Origin: Haloferula sp. BvORR071 | Lineage (GTDB): Bacteria; Verrucomicrobiota; Verrucomicrobiia; Verrucomicrobiales; Akkermansiaceae | NCBI RefSeq assembly: GCF_000739615.1 | Contig: NZ_BATP01000056.1 | Coordinates: 124,001 to 188,000, forward strand | Direction of reading: 5' to 3' | DNA: 64,000 bases | Shown: positions 24,333 through 33,818 of the stretch, piece by piece | How positions within the stretch are numbered: position 1 is the first letter of the stretch | Layout of the letters: every line of letters begins with the position of its first letter | Translations under genes and position numbers: made by a program | Notes under the pieces: generated by a model | Told to the model about the DNA's origin: nothing | The model's input: the letters and a program-made list of their open reading frames with translations, nothing else | The model's database searches: none

Positions 24333-27300
24333 ATGAAATCGAAACACATCGCCTTCCACGCCACGCTGGCCATTGCTTTCACTTCCGCCCATGCCGCCGA
24401 GCGCTGGTGGGATGGAGGCACGATCGATATCACCAACGGTGGTAACGGCTTCAGCAATGGCGGAGCGGGGACCTGGAATGCCAGCGTGCTCAACTGGGAT
24501 CAGGGCACGGCATCGTCCCACGGCATCTGGGACAATGGCGGCAGCGGAGTGGCGATCTTCGGCGGGGCCGGTGGCACCGTTACGCAGGGGAGTCCGATCA
24601 CGGTGAACCGCCTGGTCTTCGAGTACGGTGCGACCTATGTGATGGCGGATGCGGTGGGCAACTCGCTGACCTTCGCCGGTGACACGCCGTCGATCGTGGC
24701 GAAGGGTGGCGTCTCCTGGGGGACCACCAGCGTTGCTTCCAAGACGACCTTCGAAGGCACTGCCGGCCTGACAATCACGGGCGCGGCGGTGACGAGCGCG
24801 GGGGCGACGGCGGTGGTGCTCAATAGCGCGAGCGCCCACCCGTTGACCGGTGGCTTCACCTTCAAGAACGGCGTCACCTTCAATCCCAGCGTGCGCCTCT
24901 ACACGGGCACCACGGACCTGCTGAATCCGAACAACGCGCTGACCTTTGACGGCGGCCACTTCACCTTGTCCGGTTTCGCGGGCAAGACGATCGACCAGAC
25001 CTTGGGCAATGCCAGCTTCAATACCCTGGGGGCCGGCTCGCGCTTGTTCGTCACCACCTCCGGCAGCAATGCCAGCACCACTACCAAGCTGCACCTCGGC
25101 ACGATCAGCGGCAGCAACCTCACGACCAAGGCTGCGGGTGGCTTGCTCACTGGCTTGGGCTCGCCGCCCATCGCGGGCACGACCCACGCGATTACCACCA
25201 CCACCGCGCCGACCCAAGCCTCTAACAATACCTACGGCCCGCGGGTGATCTACACCATGGATGGCGGCGCGGCCAGCGGTGACTGGACCACCGCGACGGA
25301 TCTGGGCGGGGGAGTCTATCAGCTCGCTCCCTATGCGGGCTACACACCGATGGCGGATGACGGCACGGTCAATAATCTGGATGTGAGCCTTGCCAGCGAT
25401 CTCGTGTTCTTCGCGGACAACACCCGCGGCACGCTCAAGATCGCCAATAACGGCAAGATCAACATGGATGCCTTCATCCTCACGCTGAATCGCGGCGGCC
25501 TGATCACCTCCGGCAGTACCGCCACCACTGTCAGTGGCTTGGTGGGGGCCACCTGCCTCACTGCGGGTGCGGGCAGCAGCTACGAGCTGATCGTCCATCC
25601 CTACAATTCGGCAGGCACCACCATCTCCGCGGTGATCGGTGATAATCCAAACGGCACACTCTTCGACCCCATCGATGACATCCCGGTTTCGCTCACGATC
25701 AACAACCTGGCCAGCAATCCGCTGACCTTGAGCGGGCTCAATACCCACAGCGGAGTCACCACCATCAATGGCAGCTCCACCCTGGTGGATGGCAAGTCCT
25801 CGGTCATAGCCTTGTTCGACAAGAACAAGACGCCTGCGCCCAGCGAGGCGGATCCGGAGCCGCTGCGGGTGGCATCCGCCCTCGGCACAGCGGATAGCGT
25901 CACGCTCAATGGCGCGGTGATCCAGATCCTGGCCAGCGGTTCGGGCACGAGCAACCGCGACCTCAGTGTCAGCGGAAACTCGGGATTCTATGTGAAGGGC
26001 AACTACACCGAGACCCTGGCCGGGGTGATTTCCGGCACGGGCACCTTCAGCACGGATGGTGACTTCGGCGGCAGCAATGGTGGCACGGGCAATGTGGTGC
26101 TGGCGGGTGCCAATACCTTCTCCGGTGACTTTATCTTCCGCTCCGATGCCCGCTTCACCCTCGCGCACGCCGATGCAATGAAGAATGCCACGCTCGACCT
26201 GAGCGGGCAGCGGATCCTGGCCGACCTCAAGACCAACAACCTCTCCTACAACATCGGCGGGCTGCGCGGCAATGTGAGTGCCGAGCTCGGCACCGGTGGT
26301 GCGACCAAGACCGTGACAATCGGTGGCAATGGCCAGTCCAACACCTACGCCGGTGTTCTGTCCGGTGATTCCGGCCTGACCAAGACCGGCACGGGCACCC
26401 AGATTCTTCTCGGCGCAAATACCTACGGCAGCGTGGCCACGGGTTCCACAGTGGTGGCCGAAGGCTCCTTGAAGCTCGGCTCAGTGGGCAGCAGCATCAT
26501 CAACGGTACCGGAAGCTCGGGCCAGAAGACCATTACTGCGCTTTCCGGCACCGCCGGTCTGGTCGTGGGGCAGGCGGTCAGCGGCGGGAATGTCGGTGTG
26601 GGGGCGGTGATCACTTCGATCGATACCGCCACGCAGGTGACGGTGAACGTGGCCCACAGTGCCGCCTTCTCCGCTGTGCCGATCACCTTTGGTGCCGTCA
26701 ATGCGGCCATCGCCACCCCGGCGATCGAAGTGAAGACCGGTGCCACCTTGGATGTCGCCTCGCAGCCTGCGGCTTATGTCATCGCAGCCCCCCAGACCTT
26801 GGGCGGTGCGGGCAGTGTGGTCGGGCCTGTGAGTGTCAGCGGCAAGCTTTCCCCCGGCGTCGCCTCCTCCCCCGACGCCACGGTGCTGTTGCCGGACTTG
26901 GACAACAGCACCGCCACCCTCACGACCGGTGATGTGAGCTTCGCCGCGACCGGCGAATACAAGTGCACGCTGGGTGCCGCCGATAGCGACAAGCTCGCCG
27001 CCGCGAACCTCATCGTGGTCCCCGGTGCCAAGATCAGCTTCAGCGGCACGCCTGCTGCCGCGAGCTATCTGCTGGCCACCTATACCGGTGTCGCTCCGCT
27101 TCCCTTCGCGACTGATGCGAGCCTGCCGGCCGGTTACTCGCTGGACTACACCACACCGGGCCAGATCAAGCTGGTCGGCGGGGGCGGGGGCCCTGCTCCC
27201 TATGACACTTGGACCAGCGCGAAGGGTTTGTCCGGAACGGATGCCGCCGCGGCTGCCGATCCGGATCACGATGGCCTCAGCAATGCGATCGAGTTTGTGA

Positions 27301-27617
27301 TCGGTGGCGAGCCGAACCCGGCCAATGCCGGTGCGGAATCCAGCGCGCTGGCACCCACGATTACCACCACTGACACCCATCTCGTCTTCACGTTCCGCCG
27401 CACGGATACCGCGCTGACCCAGCCGGGCATCGCGATCACGGCGGCCTACAGCTCGAGCCTCGGTGGCTGGACCACCGCGCAGAACGGCGTGAATGGCGTG
27501 ACCATTGTGGTCACCGACGACGGCTTCGGCGCGGGCGTGGACAAGGTGGAGGTCTCGATCCCGAAGACACTGGCCAACGGCTCGCGGATCTTCGCCCGCC
27601 TCAACGCAAGCTTCTGA
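24333..27617 (+). CDS. Secreted autotransporter-associated beta-strand repeat protein
   Basis: The start at the ATG at 24333 gives a signal peptide, MKSKHIAFHATLAIAFTSAHA, and a 1094-residue protein. The body is low-complexity beta-solenoid sequence rich in Gly, Thr, Ser, Asn and Ala, with motifs of the beta-strand repeat family such as LTLSGLNTHSGVTTING, GNVVLAGANTFSGDF and SGLTKTGTGTQILLGANTYG. The C-terminal part has ADPDHDGLSNAIEFVIGG (near residue 976), the D-x-D-x-D-G tail common in Verrucomicrobiota. No translocator beta-barrel and no PEP-CTERM or sortase signal is visible, so how it crosses the outer membrane is unclear. It is the first gene of a five-gene operon. Confidence 0.88.
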   Translation: MKSKHIAFHATLAIAFTSAHAAERWWDGGTIDITNGGNGFSNGGAGTWNASVLNWDQGTASSHGIWDNGGSGVAIFGGAGGTVTQGSPITVNRLVFEYGATYVMADAVGNSLTFAGDTPSIVAKGGVSWGTTSVASKTTFEGTAGLTITGAAVTSAGATAVVLNSASAHPLTGGFTFKNGVTFNPSVRLYTGTTDLLNPNNALTFDGGHFTLSGFAGKTIDQTLGNASFNTLGAGSRLFVTTSGSNASTTTKLHLGTISGSNLTTKAAGGLLTGLGSPPIAGTTHAITTTTAPTQASNNTYGPRVIYTMDGGAASGDWTTATDLGGGVYQLAPYAGYTPMADDGTVNNLDVSLASDLVFFADNTRGTLKIANNGKINMDAFILTLNRGGLITSGSTATTVSGLVGATCLTAGAGSSYELIVHPYNSAGTTISAVIGDNPNGTLFDPIDDIPVSLTINNLASNPLTLSGLNTHSGVTTINGSSTLVDGKSSVIALFDKNKTPAPSEADPEPLRVASALGTADSVTLNGAVIQILASGSGTSNRDLSVSGNSGFYVKGNYTETLAGVISGTGTFSTDGDFGGSNGGTGNVVLAGANTFSGDFIFRSDARFTLAHADAMKNATLDLSGQRILADLKTNNLSYNIGGLRGNVSAELGTGGATKTVTIGGNGQSNTYAGVLSGDSGLTKTGTGTQILLGANTYGSVATGSTVVAEGSLKLGSVGSSIINGTGSSGQKTITALSGTAGLVVGQAVSGGNVGVGAVITSIDTATQVTVNVAHSAAFSAVPITFGAVNAAIATPAIEVKTGATLDVASQPAAYVIAAPQTLGGAGSVVGPVSVSGKLSPGVASSPDATVLLPDLDNSTATLTTGDVSFAATGEYKCTLGAADSDKLAAANLIVVPGAKISFSGTPAAASYLLATYTGVAPLPFATDASLPAGYSLDYTTPGQIKLVGGGGGPAPYDTWTSAKGLSGTDAAAAADPDHDGLSNAIEFVIGGEPNPANAGAESSALAPTITTTDTHLVFTFRRTDTALTQPGIAITAAYSSSLGGWTTAQNGVNGVTIVVTDDGFGAGVDKVEVSIPKTLANGSRIFARLNASF

Positions 27618-27651
27618 CCCTGAGATCAAGCAAGTGGATTCCCATCACTCG

Positions 27652-28737
27652 ATGAAAGCTTTACCCTTTTCGTTGTTCCTCGCCTACGCGCTCGCCTCGC
27701 CACTGGTGGCGAATGAACTGCCCGAGGATGTCACCGGCGCCCTCTATCAGAAGGCGAAAGCCCAGCCGCAGGAGCGCGCCGAGCGCATCCAGCTGAATGA
27801 GGCGATCCTGGCGGATGCCCGCAAGTGCCTGGCGGAGCATCCCGATGTCCCGCCATCGGCCGCCAGCCGGGACATTCTGGTGCGGCGCGTGATGCTGCCG
27901 GCCGCCATGCGGCTGAATCGCGATGAACCGGCTTCACCCGCGTATCGTGAGCAAATGCGCGAGCTGGCCACCGAGGTGGCCAGCTCGACGCTGACGGAAG
28001 GCCACCGCCTGGTGGAGGAGAAGGTGGCTGCTGCCAGCTTGCTGGCGGAGATGGAGATCTGGCCGGAGGCGGACCACGCCCCGCGCGAGGCGTCGGCCTC
28101 GATCCGCAAGCTCATCGAGCGCTTTCCGCTCAAGGCGGATGACAAGACCAGCGCCGCCTTCCATGGCCAGGCCTTGGTGTCGGCGACGCGGCTCGCGGTT
28201 GCGGCCAAGGAAAAGTCTCTGGCGGACGAGTTTTGCAAGGACATCGGTGGCTCCTATCTCAGCACCGCGGGTGCGTTGGATGTCCTGTCGGCTGCCGGGC
28301 ATCCGGCGAGTTTCGAGGGCGAGCTGAACACCCTCGATGGCAAGACCCTGCGCTTCCCCGAGGATACCAAGGGCAAGGTGGTGGTGCTCGACTTCTGGGC
28401 GACCTGGTGCGTGCCCTGTGTGGCCTCGCTGCCGCATGTCCGCGAGATCCACGAGAAGTTCAAGGATCGCGGGGTTCTGGTGGTCGGCGTGAGCTGTGAT
28501 ACGCCGATGGCGAAGGAAACGCCCGACGACAATCGCGCCAAGGTGGCCGCCTTCATCAAGGCCAAGGATCTGTCTTGGACCCAGACCTACTCCGGCATCT
28601 GGCCGAAGGTCGCGGAGAAGTACGGGGTGTCTAGTATCCCGACGGTATTCGTGCTCGGCAAAGATGGCCGTATCGTGTCCGCCGCCGCCCGCGGCCGTGA
28701 GGGCGAGCTGATCGAGCGCGCCCTGTCTGCTCCTTGA
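27652..28737 (+). CDS. TlpA-like thioredoxin-fold protein, secreted
   Basis: The ATG at 27652 gives a signal peptide (MKALPFSLFLAYALASPLVA) and a 361-residue protein. Residues 25-215 form a helical domain of unknown fold. The C-terminal TlpA/AhpC-like domain starts near LNTLDGKTLRFPEDTKGKVV and has the active site WCVPC at residues 252-256, the cis-proline loop SSIPTVFV, and the extra cysteine in VSCDTP. The product is expected to work as a disulfide reductase or isomerase outside the cytoplasm. It lies 34 nt after the beta-strand-repeat gene, so it may fold or protect its secreted neighbours. Confidence 0.9.
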   Translation: MKALPFSLFLAYALASPLVANELPEDVTGALYQKAKAQPQERAERIQLNEAILADARKCLAEHPDVPPSAASRDILVRRVMLPAAMRLNRDEPASPAYREQMRELATEVASSTLTEGHRLVEEKVAAASLLAEMEIWPEADHAPREASASIRKLIERFPLKADDKTSAAFHGQALVSATRLAVAAKEKSLADEFCKDIGGSYLSTAGALDVLSAAGHPASFEGELNTLDGKTLRFPEDTKGKVVVLDFWATWCVPCVASLPHVREIHEKFKDRGVLVVGVSCDTPMAKETPDDNRAKVAAFIKAKDLSWTQTYSGIWPKVAEKYGVSSIPTVFVLGKDGRIVSAAARGREGELIERALSAP

Positions 28738-28763
28738 ATTTTCCATTCTTCCTGTTGATCACC

Positions 28764-29483
28764 ATGACTTCCTTTTTCCGGACTTCCTTCCTCGCCATCT
28801 CCTCGATTGTCACGCTGCACGCCGCCGAGCCGGTGGCGGAGGCCGCGGGTATCGGTGCTTGGACCACCGACTACCCCGCGGCGGTGAAGGTCGCTGCCGA
28901 GCGCCGCCTGCCGATCTTCATCGAGTTCACCGGCTCCGATTGGTGCGGCTGGTGCCAGAAGATGGAGAAGGAGTGCCTGTCCAAGCCCGAGTTCCTGGAA
29001 GCCATGCGCACCCAGTGCGTGCTGGTGAGCGTGGACTTCCCGCACAAGACCCAGCTCCCGGTGGAGCTCAAGGAGCAGAACACCAAGCTCGCCGCCCAGT
29101 TCAAGAAGAGCGCCGGCTTCCCCGCCTATTACATTGTGGACAACGACGCGTCGCAGACGACCCGCTGGAGCTTCGGTGCGCATCCCAAGTATGGTGCCGA
29201 CCTCAAGCTGCTGATCTCCGACATCAAGGACTTCTGCGCCGGCTGCTCCGGGGTGGTGGAGCGGACGGCGGAGAAACTGCCGGAAGCGCAGGCGGCCGCC
29301 TATCGCAAGGCGGCTGCTGACTATGCCGCCAACCAACTGAAGGTGGTGGCATGGCTGGGGGAGGATCATCCCGATGCCAAGGCTGCCAAGGAGCAATTCG
29401 AGAGCGCGCTGAAGCAACTCGCCACCCTGAGGACGGCGATGGATGCGGCAGCCGCCGCGCCTGCGTCCACCTCCCAGCGCTGA
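28764..29483 (+). CDS. Thioredoxin-family protein with WCGWC active site, secreted
   Basis: The ATG at 28764 begins MTSFFRTSFLAISSIVTLHAAEP, a signal peptide. An upstream TTG at 28734 is less likely. The 239-residue protein has a thioredoxin domain like the DUF255/thioredoxin_7 group: PIFIEFTGSDWCGWCQKMEKE, with the redox motif W-C-G-W-C at residues 60-64, and FPAYYIVDN as the cis-proline region. A lysine- and alanine-rich helical tail of about 90 residues follows, including a further C-x-x-C (DFCAGCSG). It is 26 nt downstream of the TlpA-like gene, and the two form a redox pair inside the operon. Confidence 0.88.
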   Translation: MTSFFRTSFLAISSIVTLHAAEPVAEAAGIGAWTTDYPAAVKVAAERRLPIFIEFTGSDWCGWCQKMEKECLSKPEFLEAMRTQCVLVSVDFPHKTQLPVELKEQNTKLAAQFKKSAGFPAYYIVDNDASQTTRWSFGAHPKYGADLKLLISDIKDFCAGCSGVVERTAEKLPEAQAAAYRKAAADYAANQLKVVAWLGEDHPDAKAAKEQFESALKQLATLRTAMDAAAAAPASTSQR

Positions 29484-29510
29484 ATGGTTAGGTCTTGTTT
29501 TTTAGCATCC

Positions 29511-32500
29511 ATGGAATCGAAGTCTTTCTTCCCGGCCGCCCTCTTGTTGGGCTTGGCCTCCTTCCCCGTTCTCGCTGCCGACCGCTGGTGGGATGGCGGC
29601 ACCGCCGATATCGGCACGAATGGCGACGCCGCCAGTGCGGGCGGCGCGGGCACTTGGAATGCCAGCCTCAAGAACTGGGACCTGGGCAATGCCCTCTCGC
29701 ACGGGGCATGGGATAGTGCCGCTGGGGATACCGCCATTTTCGGCGGCTCCACCGCGGGCACGGTGACGCTTCCCGCCGGCCTCAGTGCCGGTGGGCTGGC
29801 GATCGTCAATAGCAGCGGAACTTACACGCTCAGCGGTTCCGCCGTCACCCTGACGGGCAGCTCCCCAGTGATCTCGGTGACGCGCTCCGGCACGATCTCA
29901 TCCAAGCTCAGCGGCAGTCCGGCCAATGGCGTGACCAAGACCGGCTCGGCTACCCTCACGCTCAATGGCACGGTCGCCAATGACTTCAGCGGCGGACTCA
30001 CGGTCCAGACCGGCACGGTAATCCTGAACCTCGGCAACATGGCGACAGCCACCGACCTGATCCCGGCCGGCAGCCCGCTCAGCCTCGGCAGTGGCATCCT
30101 CAGTGTGAGCGCCAAGTCCAGCGGCGTCTCCAGCCAGACGGTGAACGGACTGGTCTTGAACGGTGGCTCGGCTGCTGGCATCACCTTCACTTCCTCGGTC
30201 TCGGCGAGTAGCTCCCTCAATCTCGGCGGCATCACCCGCAATGCGAATGCGGTGCTCAATTTCACCCTGCCCGCGACCGGTAGCATCACCACCAGCGCCC
30301 CGAACAACGCCAGGGGCATCCTCGGCACCTGGGCGAGCACCGGCAGCAGCACAGGCCTGAAGTACGCTACCGTTAGTAGCAATGTGGTCGGCTCCTTAAC
30401 CGGCACTCCCGCTGCCGATGCTGCCGCGCTCAGTGACACCAGCGGCAATGGGAACTACGACCTGACCGCCGCCACGGGCAGCGTGCCCGCCAGCGTCGCG
30501 GTGAATACCATCCGCTATATCGGTGCCGTCGCGGGCACCACGGCCCCCGGTGCCAGCTTGTTTTCGGTCAATGGCCTGATGAATTCCGGCAGCGGTCTGT
30601 GGACGATCGGCAGCAATGACCTCAGCATCGGCGCGGAGCGCGAGCTGGTGATCCACCCCGGGGCCAGCGGCATCACCGTGAGCGGCGTGATCAAGGACAA
30701 CGCCGCCGGGGCTTCCGCCCTGACCATTGCCGGCAGCGCTGCCGTGGGCCTGAACACCGCCAATACCTACAGCGGCCCCACCACCATCCACGGGACTTCC
30801 GCCTATGCCGACAACGGTTCGACCGTAACGATCGCCAATACGCTCAAGGATGCCGGCATCGTCTCGGAGTTCGGCAAGGGCAGCGTCATCGCCCTGAGCG
30901 GCGCGGTGATCCAGATGACGCCGAACAATGCCAGCGGCACCTGCAACCGCGGCCTCATCCTCTCCGGCACCAGCGGCTTCTACCTCAAGAGCGTGCTGAC
31001 CCAGACGCTTGCCGGCTCGATCTCCGGCAGCGGCAACCTTTCAGTGGACAGCGACTTCGCCGGCACGGGCACCACCGGCAAGGGCAACCTCATCCTGGCG
31101 GGCGACAACAGCTTCACCGGCGATATTGCCTTCCAGAACGACGCCAAGATCACCCTGGCCCATGCCAATGCCCTCGCGAAGGCCACGCTGAATCTCAGCG
31201 GCACCCGCATCATGGCCGACCTCGCGAGCAACAATTTCGCCTATGTGATCGGGGCTTTGAAGGGCAGCGTGAACCTCAATCTCGGCACTGCCAAAGCCGG
31301 TGGTGGCAGCGGCATGGTGACCGTCGGCGGCAATCACCAGTCCGGCATCTACAGCGGCACCCTGTCAGGTGCCGCAGGCCTGACGAAGGCCGGCAATGGC
31401 ACCCTGAGCCTCAATCCCGCCACGCCTAACAGCTACGGCGGTGACACCCGGGTCGCGGGCGGCGTGCTCGCGGTCAATGGCAGCGCCCTGCCGGACAGCA
31501 CCAAGCTGGTGATCGACGGCGGCAAGGTCGCGCCCAGCGGGACCGAGACCGTGGACACCTTGTTCTTCGGCGCGCTGCAGCAAGCTGCGGGCACCTGGGG
31601 AGCCCCCGGCTCCGGCGCGGACCACATCGATGACAACCGCTTCAGCGGTAGCGCCGGCGTGGTGAAGGTCCAGCCCTGGTCGGTCAATGCAGCGCAACTG
31701 AACTTCGGCCAGGTGACGAATGGCGACACGATCGCGATGAGCGTCACTATCACCAATCTCGGCACCACCACCATCTCCGGCACGGCCGCGGTGGTGGAGC
31801 CACGTTTCTCCGTGACGGGTGGTGCGAGCTGGTCCGTGGGGGCAAATAGCTCGACCACCGTCACGGTGAGCTTCTCGCCGCTGGTCGATGGCGTCCAGAC
31901 CGGGACGCTCACCCTCACAGGTTCCGGCCTGACCCGTACGGTCGCGCTGGCCGGGGAGGGGATCCCGGCGAGCCAGCCGCTGGCCAACCAGATCCAGGAC
32001 TACGCCTTCAGCACCTTGCCCGGCATGGCTGCCCCGGCCTCATCCGCGGCGATCACGCTGAACGAGGGCGGCACGCTGACCCAATCCTTCAAGCCGCGCC
32101 GTGATGCCTTCCTCGGCCAGTTCGCCGCGCGCGACAGTGCCAATGTCCCGCTTTACTGCGAGCTGCGGTCGCTGAGCTTCAAGACCACGGCCTATCAGAC
32201 TTCGCCCTCCACGCTGCGCTTCGAGATCTTCCGCGTCCAGGATAATGGCAGCCGCCTCCTGCAGACTACCGAGGATCTCGACCAGACTTTGTTCGGTGAT
32301 ACCCCTTACCAGGTGACCTTCCAGACCCCTGCGGTGCTGGACTTCGATGCCAACTACGAGATGCGCCTCACGCTGGTGACCTGTGGTGAGCGTTCCTATG
32401 GCGGCGGACCCTCGATCAAGTTGTTCGCGCCTTCGAGCGGCTATGCCGATGGTGCGCTGGCCTCCGGCGGCGACCTCTGGTTCGATGGCCAAGGCAGCAC

Positions 32501-33818
32501 CGTGATTCCGGTCTATCCGGAACTGGTCGTCACGGCAGCAGCCGGCAACTGCTTCTTCTACGACGGCGACGTGGCCAACGCGAACTCGTCCAGCTACGAC
32601 AATTTGAAGGGCAAGTTGCTCGGCATCGGCGGTGCCGCCGAGAAGCTGGTCTTCAGCCATCCGGCCGAGTGGGGTCCGCTGTCCTTCAGCGTGGACAATA
32701 CCAGCTTCGCCACCGCCACGCCGGATGCACGCAGCGGTAACTCGGACAGCTGCCAGCTCTCCGGCGTGGCGGAAGGCAACGCCATGCTGTGGGTGAAGGC
32801 CGGCGGCACGGTGGTGGGTTACATGAAGCTGATGACCTTCCCGCAGCGCTGGATGCCGCTCTCCTACACCTACGTCCAGTATCCCGGTGAAAGCGACCAC
32901 GCGCTCAAGCACGCCTCCGCCGAGATCATGGCCTACATCTCCTCCCTGTATGCCAAGGCTAACATCGCCATCCAGTGGACGGACAACGGCATCATCACCC
33001 ACGAGTGGGATGAGAATGGCGACGGCAGCAGCTTCAACGACACCTACTCGGAGATCTGGTCGCCGATGACATCCGGTGCCCTGCCGAACCAGAGTTCGTA
33101 TTTCTCGAACGTCTTCATGCTGCGCTTCAACAAGGACGACAACTTCCTGGGCGGCACCAATGGCGGCGGGACCTCGATGGGCCTGGGCCCCGATGATTCG
33201 CCGCGCGGCGCCAATGTCCGCTGTCACCTGCTGCGTCCCGCCAGCCAGTTCGCCTCCACGCTGAGCCATGAAATCGGCCACAACCTCGGTCTCTATCACC
33301 AGACGGTCTCGAACAACCTGATGACCGTCGGGCGCGCCAAGGACGAGCTCTGGACCTGGCAGTGGACGACGATCCACAGCACGCTCAAGACCCTGCAGTA
33401 TCCCGCCGGCAATCCGGACGGCAATGCCAACGGGATCCTCGACGGCTGGGAGACCCAGATGTTCGGCGGCGCGAGCGCCGGTGCCAATCTGCCCGACGCC
33501 GACGCGGATGGCGATGGCATCAGCAACATCCTGGAATACGCCTTCGGAACCCATCCGCTGCAGCCGAATGCCAACCCGGTGTCCGTCAGCTTGGTGACCA
33601 TCGGGGCCAGCCGTCACCTGCAGGTCTCGGTGCCCAAGAATCCCGCCGCGATCAACCTGGGCTTCGCCGCGGAGCTTTCCCCGGAGCTCGGCACTTGGAC
33701 GGGCGCGGGGATCACCGTGGAGGAGAACAGCACCACGCGCTTCACCGCCCATGAGACCGCCCCGACCGGTTCGGTGAGGGCCCGCTTCATCCACGTGAAG
33801 GTCACTGTGAATCCATGA
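29511..33818 (+). CDS. Beta-strand-repeat protein fused to a metzincin zinc protease
   Basis: The ATG at 29511 gives a signal peptide (MESKSFFPAALLLGLASFPVLA) and 1435 residues. Residues 25-700 are beta-strand repeats homologous to the first operon gene (RWWDGGT, GAGTWNAS, NSYGGDTRVAGG). About 720-815 is a choice-of-anchor-D/ASH-like domain (LNFGQVTNGDTIAMSVTITN). A long beta region follows, then a reprolysin-like protease with HEIGHNLGLYH at 1253-1263 and a following Met-turn NNLMTVG. The C-terminal tail has DADGDGISNILEYAFG. Most of its cysteines are in the protease half and could form disulfides made by the two thioredoxins. It overlaps the next gene by 4 bp. Confidence 0.88.
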   Translation: MESKSFFPAALLLGLASFPVLAADRWWDGGTADIGTNGDAASAGGAGTWNASLKNWDLGNALSHGAWDSAAGDTAIFGGSTAGTVTLPAGLSAGGLAIVNSSGTYTLSGSAVTLTGSSPVISVTRSGTISSKLSGSPANGVTKTGSATLTLNGTVANDFSGGLTVQTGTVILNLGNMATATDLIPAGSPLSLGSGILSVSAKSSGVSSQTVNGLVLNGGSAAGITFTSSVSASSSLNLGGITRNANAVLNFTLPATGSITTSAPNNARGILGTWASTGSSTGLKYATVSSNVVGSLTGTPAADAAALSDTSGNGNYDLTAATGSVPASVAVNTIRYIGAVAGTTAPGASLFSVNGLMNSGSGLWTIGSNDLSIGAERELVIHPGASGITVSGVIKDNAAGASALTIAGSAAVGLNTANTYSGPTTIHGTSAYADNGSTVTIANTLKDAGIVSEFGKGSVIALSGAVIQMTPNNASGTCNRGLILSGTSGFYLKSVLTQTLAGSISGSGNLSVDSDFAGTGTTGKGNLILAGDNSFTGDIAFQNDAKITLAHANALAKATLNLSGTRIMADLASNNFAYVIGALKGSVNLNLGTAKAGGGSGMVTVGGNHQSGIYSGTLSGAAGLTKAGNGTLSLNPATPNSYGGDTRVAGGVLAVNGSALPDSTKLVIDGGKVAPSGTETVDTLFFGALQQAAGTWGAPGSGADHIDDNRFSGSAGVVKVQPWSVNAAQLNFGQVTNGDTIAMSVTITNLGTTTISGTAAVVEPRFSVTGGASWSVGANSSTTVTVSFSPLVDGVQTGTLTLTGSGLTRTVALAGEGIPASQPLANQIQDYAFSTLPGMAAPASSAAITLNEGGTLTQSFKPRRDAFLGQFAARDSANVPLYCELRSLSFKTTAYQTSPSTLRFEIFRVQDNGSRLLQTTEDLDQTLFGDTPYQVTFQTPAVLDFDANYEMRLTLVTCGERSYGGGPSIKLFAPSSGYADGALASGGDLWFDGQGSTVIPVYPELVVTAAAGNCFFYDGDVANANSSSYDNLKGKLLGIGGAAEKLVFSHPAEWGPLSFSVDNTSFATATPDARSGNSDSCQLSGVAEGNAMLWVKAGGTVVGYMKLMTFPQRWMPLSYTYVQYPGESDHALKHASAEIMAYISSLYAKANIAIQWTDNGIITHEWDENGDGSSFNDTYSEIWSPMTSGALPNQSSYFSNVFMLRFNKDDNFLGGTNGGGTSMGLGPDDSPRGANVRCHLLRPASQFASTLSHEIGHNLGLYHQTVSNNLMTVGRAKDELWTWQWTTIHSTLKTLQYPAGNPDGNANGILDGWETQMFGGASAGANLPDADADGDGISNILEYAFGTHPLQPNANPVSVSLVTIGASRHLQVSVPKNPAAINLGFAAELSPELGTWTGAGITVEENSTTRFTAHETAPTGSVRARFIHVKVTVNP

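Noticed and set aside
24258-26168. 636-residue minus-strand open frame inside the first beta-strand-repeat gene
   Set aside because: The repetitive Gly/Thr-rich sense strand leaves stop-free antisense frames. The plus-strand product has a signal peptide and family motifs.
32040-33794. 584-residue minus-strand open frame opposite the metzincin fusion
   Set aside because: The plus strand carries the HEIGHNLGLYH motif and secretion signal. The antisense frame is rich in Arg/Gly/Ala and has no domain.
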